6,186 nt of DNA from Bacteroidia bacterium (lineage in GTDB: Bacteria; Planctomycetota; Phycisphaerae; Phycisphaerales; SM1A02), in NCBI GenBank assembly GCA_030054235.1, contig JASGCG010000106.1:1-6186 (forward strand), in the 5' to 3' direction. A model generated the notes under the pieces. It had not been told where the DNA came from, ran no database searches, and saw only the letters and a list, made by a program, of their open reading frames with translations. Made by a program: the position numbers and the translations under genes. Below, piece by piece: positions 5,011 to 6,186 of this stretch. Within the stretch, counting starts at the first letter, position 1, and each line of letters begins with the position of its first letter.

Positions 5011-6186
5011 GGAGGCGCCGCGGGGCTGTGGGAGAGTGACTCGGGCCACGTCGCTGGTGACAGGCTTCCTGGAGATTTGCGAGAAATCACCTCCAGCCCA
5101 TCCTTCAGGTCGATCCAGAAGACCAGTCGTTCGCGTGCCGGAACGGCCGGATCGAACCGCGGCCACGCCAGCCACGCTCCCGCAGGGGCGCCGTCGGGCC
5201 CTTGCACGACTTCGATCAGGTTGCCTCGGGAACGGAGGCGTTCGATCGCCGCCTCCGCGGGCGTGCGGCTCCATGGACCGATCGTCCAGGCCAGCGGGGC
5301 AGCCATCAGGATCACCGCGACTGCAGCAACCATCGGTCGCAGCAGTCGCCGTGCGTGGCGCCGAGGTGCGCAGGCAGCGAGCCAATTCGCCGCCAAGCCG
5401 AGTTGGTGATGCGCGCAGAGCCACGCCGCCGGCTCGATGACCCACGGTGCAGCGCCGGTGGATCCACCGATCGTTCGCACGATGCGTGCCAATCGTTCGG
5501 CATCCAGTGCCTTGCCCGCGTGATCGGCAGGACCCGCGCTCCCCCAGTCGATCAGGAAGCACGAGCCGTCGCTGCGCAGCCGCAGGTGATCGGGCTTGAG
5601 ATCACCATGCGCGATGCCGCGCGCGTGGATGCGGTCCATGGTCCAGAGCGCTTCGGGAAGTGCGCCAAGGTGGATCGGCGGCGTCGATGGTTCCCATGCC
5701 GTGACCAGGACGGCACTGCCGGCCCGATCGGCGTGGAAGCCGATGACCTTGGGTCCACAACCTTCAGGAAGTGACAGCAGGGTGGACAGTTCATGCCGGG
5801 CATGGCGCAAGGCAAGGCCGGTGGCATCGGACTCGAACCGCTTGAGCGCGACGTGACGAGGCTGCTCGGGCGAGCCCAGCAACGCGTCGACGGCCAGCGC
5901 CACGGTGCCGGTCAGGCCACGACCGACGACCCGGTCGATGCGCCATCGTCCCAGCACGATCGCGCCCGGGACGAGATCGCCCGGTAGGACGCCTTCCGGA
6001 ATACCGAAGCCGAGCGCAGCGGCCATGAAGTCATCGGCGAGCATGGGGTGCGCTGCTGCAAGATGCTGCGCCGCCTCCAGCGGCTCGCCGCCATCACGAA
6101 TTGCGCTGGCAATGCAGGCTTCGGCAGCCGCCAGCGCCGCCATCGGTCGGTCGCGAGCCGAGCCGACGACGGCCGCCCAGCGCTGC
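5007..6186 (-). CDS. Membrane-tethered Ser/Thr-kinase-like protein, probably partial at its 5' end
   Basis: Residues are numbered from the first in-window ATG at 6143 (378 residues). The frame stays open with coding-like G/C-rich third positions to the right edge (6186), so the true start may lie outside. A helical N-terminal part (1-58) precedes a protein-kinase fold: glycine loop GRGLTGTV (74-81), ATP lysine K101 (HVALKRF), likely helix-C glutamate E118, catalytic loop HGDLKPDH (179-186) with D181 and K183, and metal-binding D199 in LIDWGSAGPAD (197-207). H186 replaces the usual Asn, DWG replaces DFG, and only about 70 residues separate DWG from a transmembrane helix (about 271-289), so the activation segment and C-lobe are shortened with no clear APE motif. 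About 89 residues after the helix would lie outside the cytoplasm (WLAWPRFDP, 324-332; LVFWIDLKDG, 340-349) with no recognised domain. The substrate is unknown; the downstream sigma factor is a candidate. The shortened lobe also resembles Bud32/RIO or aminoglycoside-phosphotransferase-type kinases, so small-molecule kinase activity is possible. Confidence 0.8.
   Translation of the reverse strand, partial: QRWAAVVGSARDRPMAALAAAEACIASAIRDGGEPLEAAQHLAAAHPMLADDFMAAALGFGIPEGVLPGDLVPGAIVLGRWRIDRVVGRGLTGTVALAVDALLGSPEQPRHVALKRFESDATGLALRHARHELSTLLSLPEGCGPKVIGFHADRAGSAVLVTAWEPSTPPIHLGALPEALWTMDRIHARGIAHGDLKPDHLRLRSDGSCFLIDWGSAGPADHAGKALDAERLARIVRTIGGSTGAAPWVIEPAAWLCAHHQLGLAANWLAACAPRRHARRLLRPMVAAVAVILMAAPLAWTIGPWSRTPAEAAIERLRSRGNLIEVVQGPDGAPAGAWLAWPRFDPAVPARERLVFWIDLKDGLEVISRKSPGSLSPATWPESLSHSPAAPP

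Noticed and set aside
5011..5562. N-terminal extension of the Cys-rich protein's frame
   Set aside because: It overlaps the kinase gene in another frame and is Arg/Gly-rich. Starting at 5010 gives a proper signal-like N-terminus and an ATGA overlap.

Overview
The window is a compact, GC-rich stretch of bacterial chromosome with strong G/C bias at third codon positions. It holds five convincing protein genes and perhaps the tail of a sixth. Ser/Thr-type kinase and ECF-sigma genes sitting side by side, the high GC content and the lack of Shine-Dalgarno sequences all suggest a planctomycete-like bacterium, possibly of the Phycisphaerae. That is an inference from gene content; no rRNA or other taxonomic marker is present.

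Layout, left to right. Bases 1-36 may be the last 11 codons of a plus-strand gene. A 12-helix major facilitator (MFS) permease of the fucose/glucose/galactose-proton-symporter (FHS) type lies on the minus strand at 43-1320. It diverges from upp (uracil phosphoribosyltransferase, plus strand, 1409-2050) across 88 bp that carry an imperfect inverted repeat and a possible -10 box right next to the upp start codon. upp converges on argS (arginyl-tRNA synthetase, minus strand, 2063-3925) with 12 bp between the stops.

Upstream of argS, on the same strand, are three genes read in the order kinase, small membrane-anchored cysteine-rich protein, ECF-type sigma factor (right edge down to 3968). Each is joined to the next by a 4-base ATGA stop/start overlap, so their translation is probably coupled. 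argS starts only 42 bp after the sigma stop. It may be the last gene of that operon, have its own promoter, or both.

How they may work together. upp and argS are housekeeping genes of pyrimidine salvage and translation. The three-gene block looks like a regulatory cassette: a membrane-tethered kinase with an unusual catalytic core, a small exported Cys-rich protein with no recognised family, and a sigma factor without a recognisable classical anti-sigma factor beside it in this window. This is the most interesting part of the window. None of the five genes has a convincing Shine-Dalgarno sequence. Starts appear to rely on ATGA re-initiation within the cassette and perhaps on leaderless or near-leaderless mRNAs for upp and argS. 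No RNA genes, insertion sequences, CRISPR arrays or clear terminators were seen.
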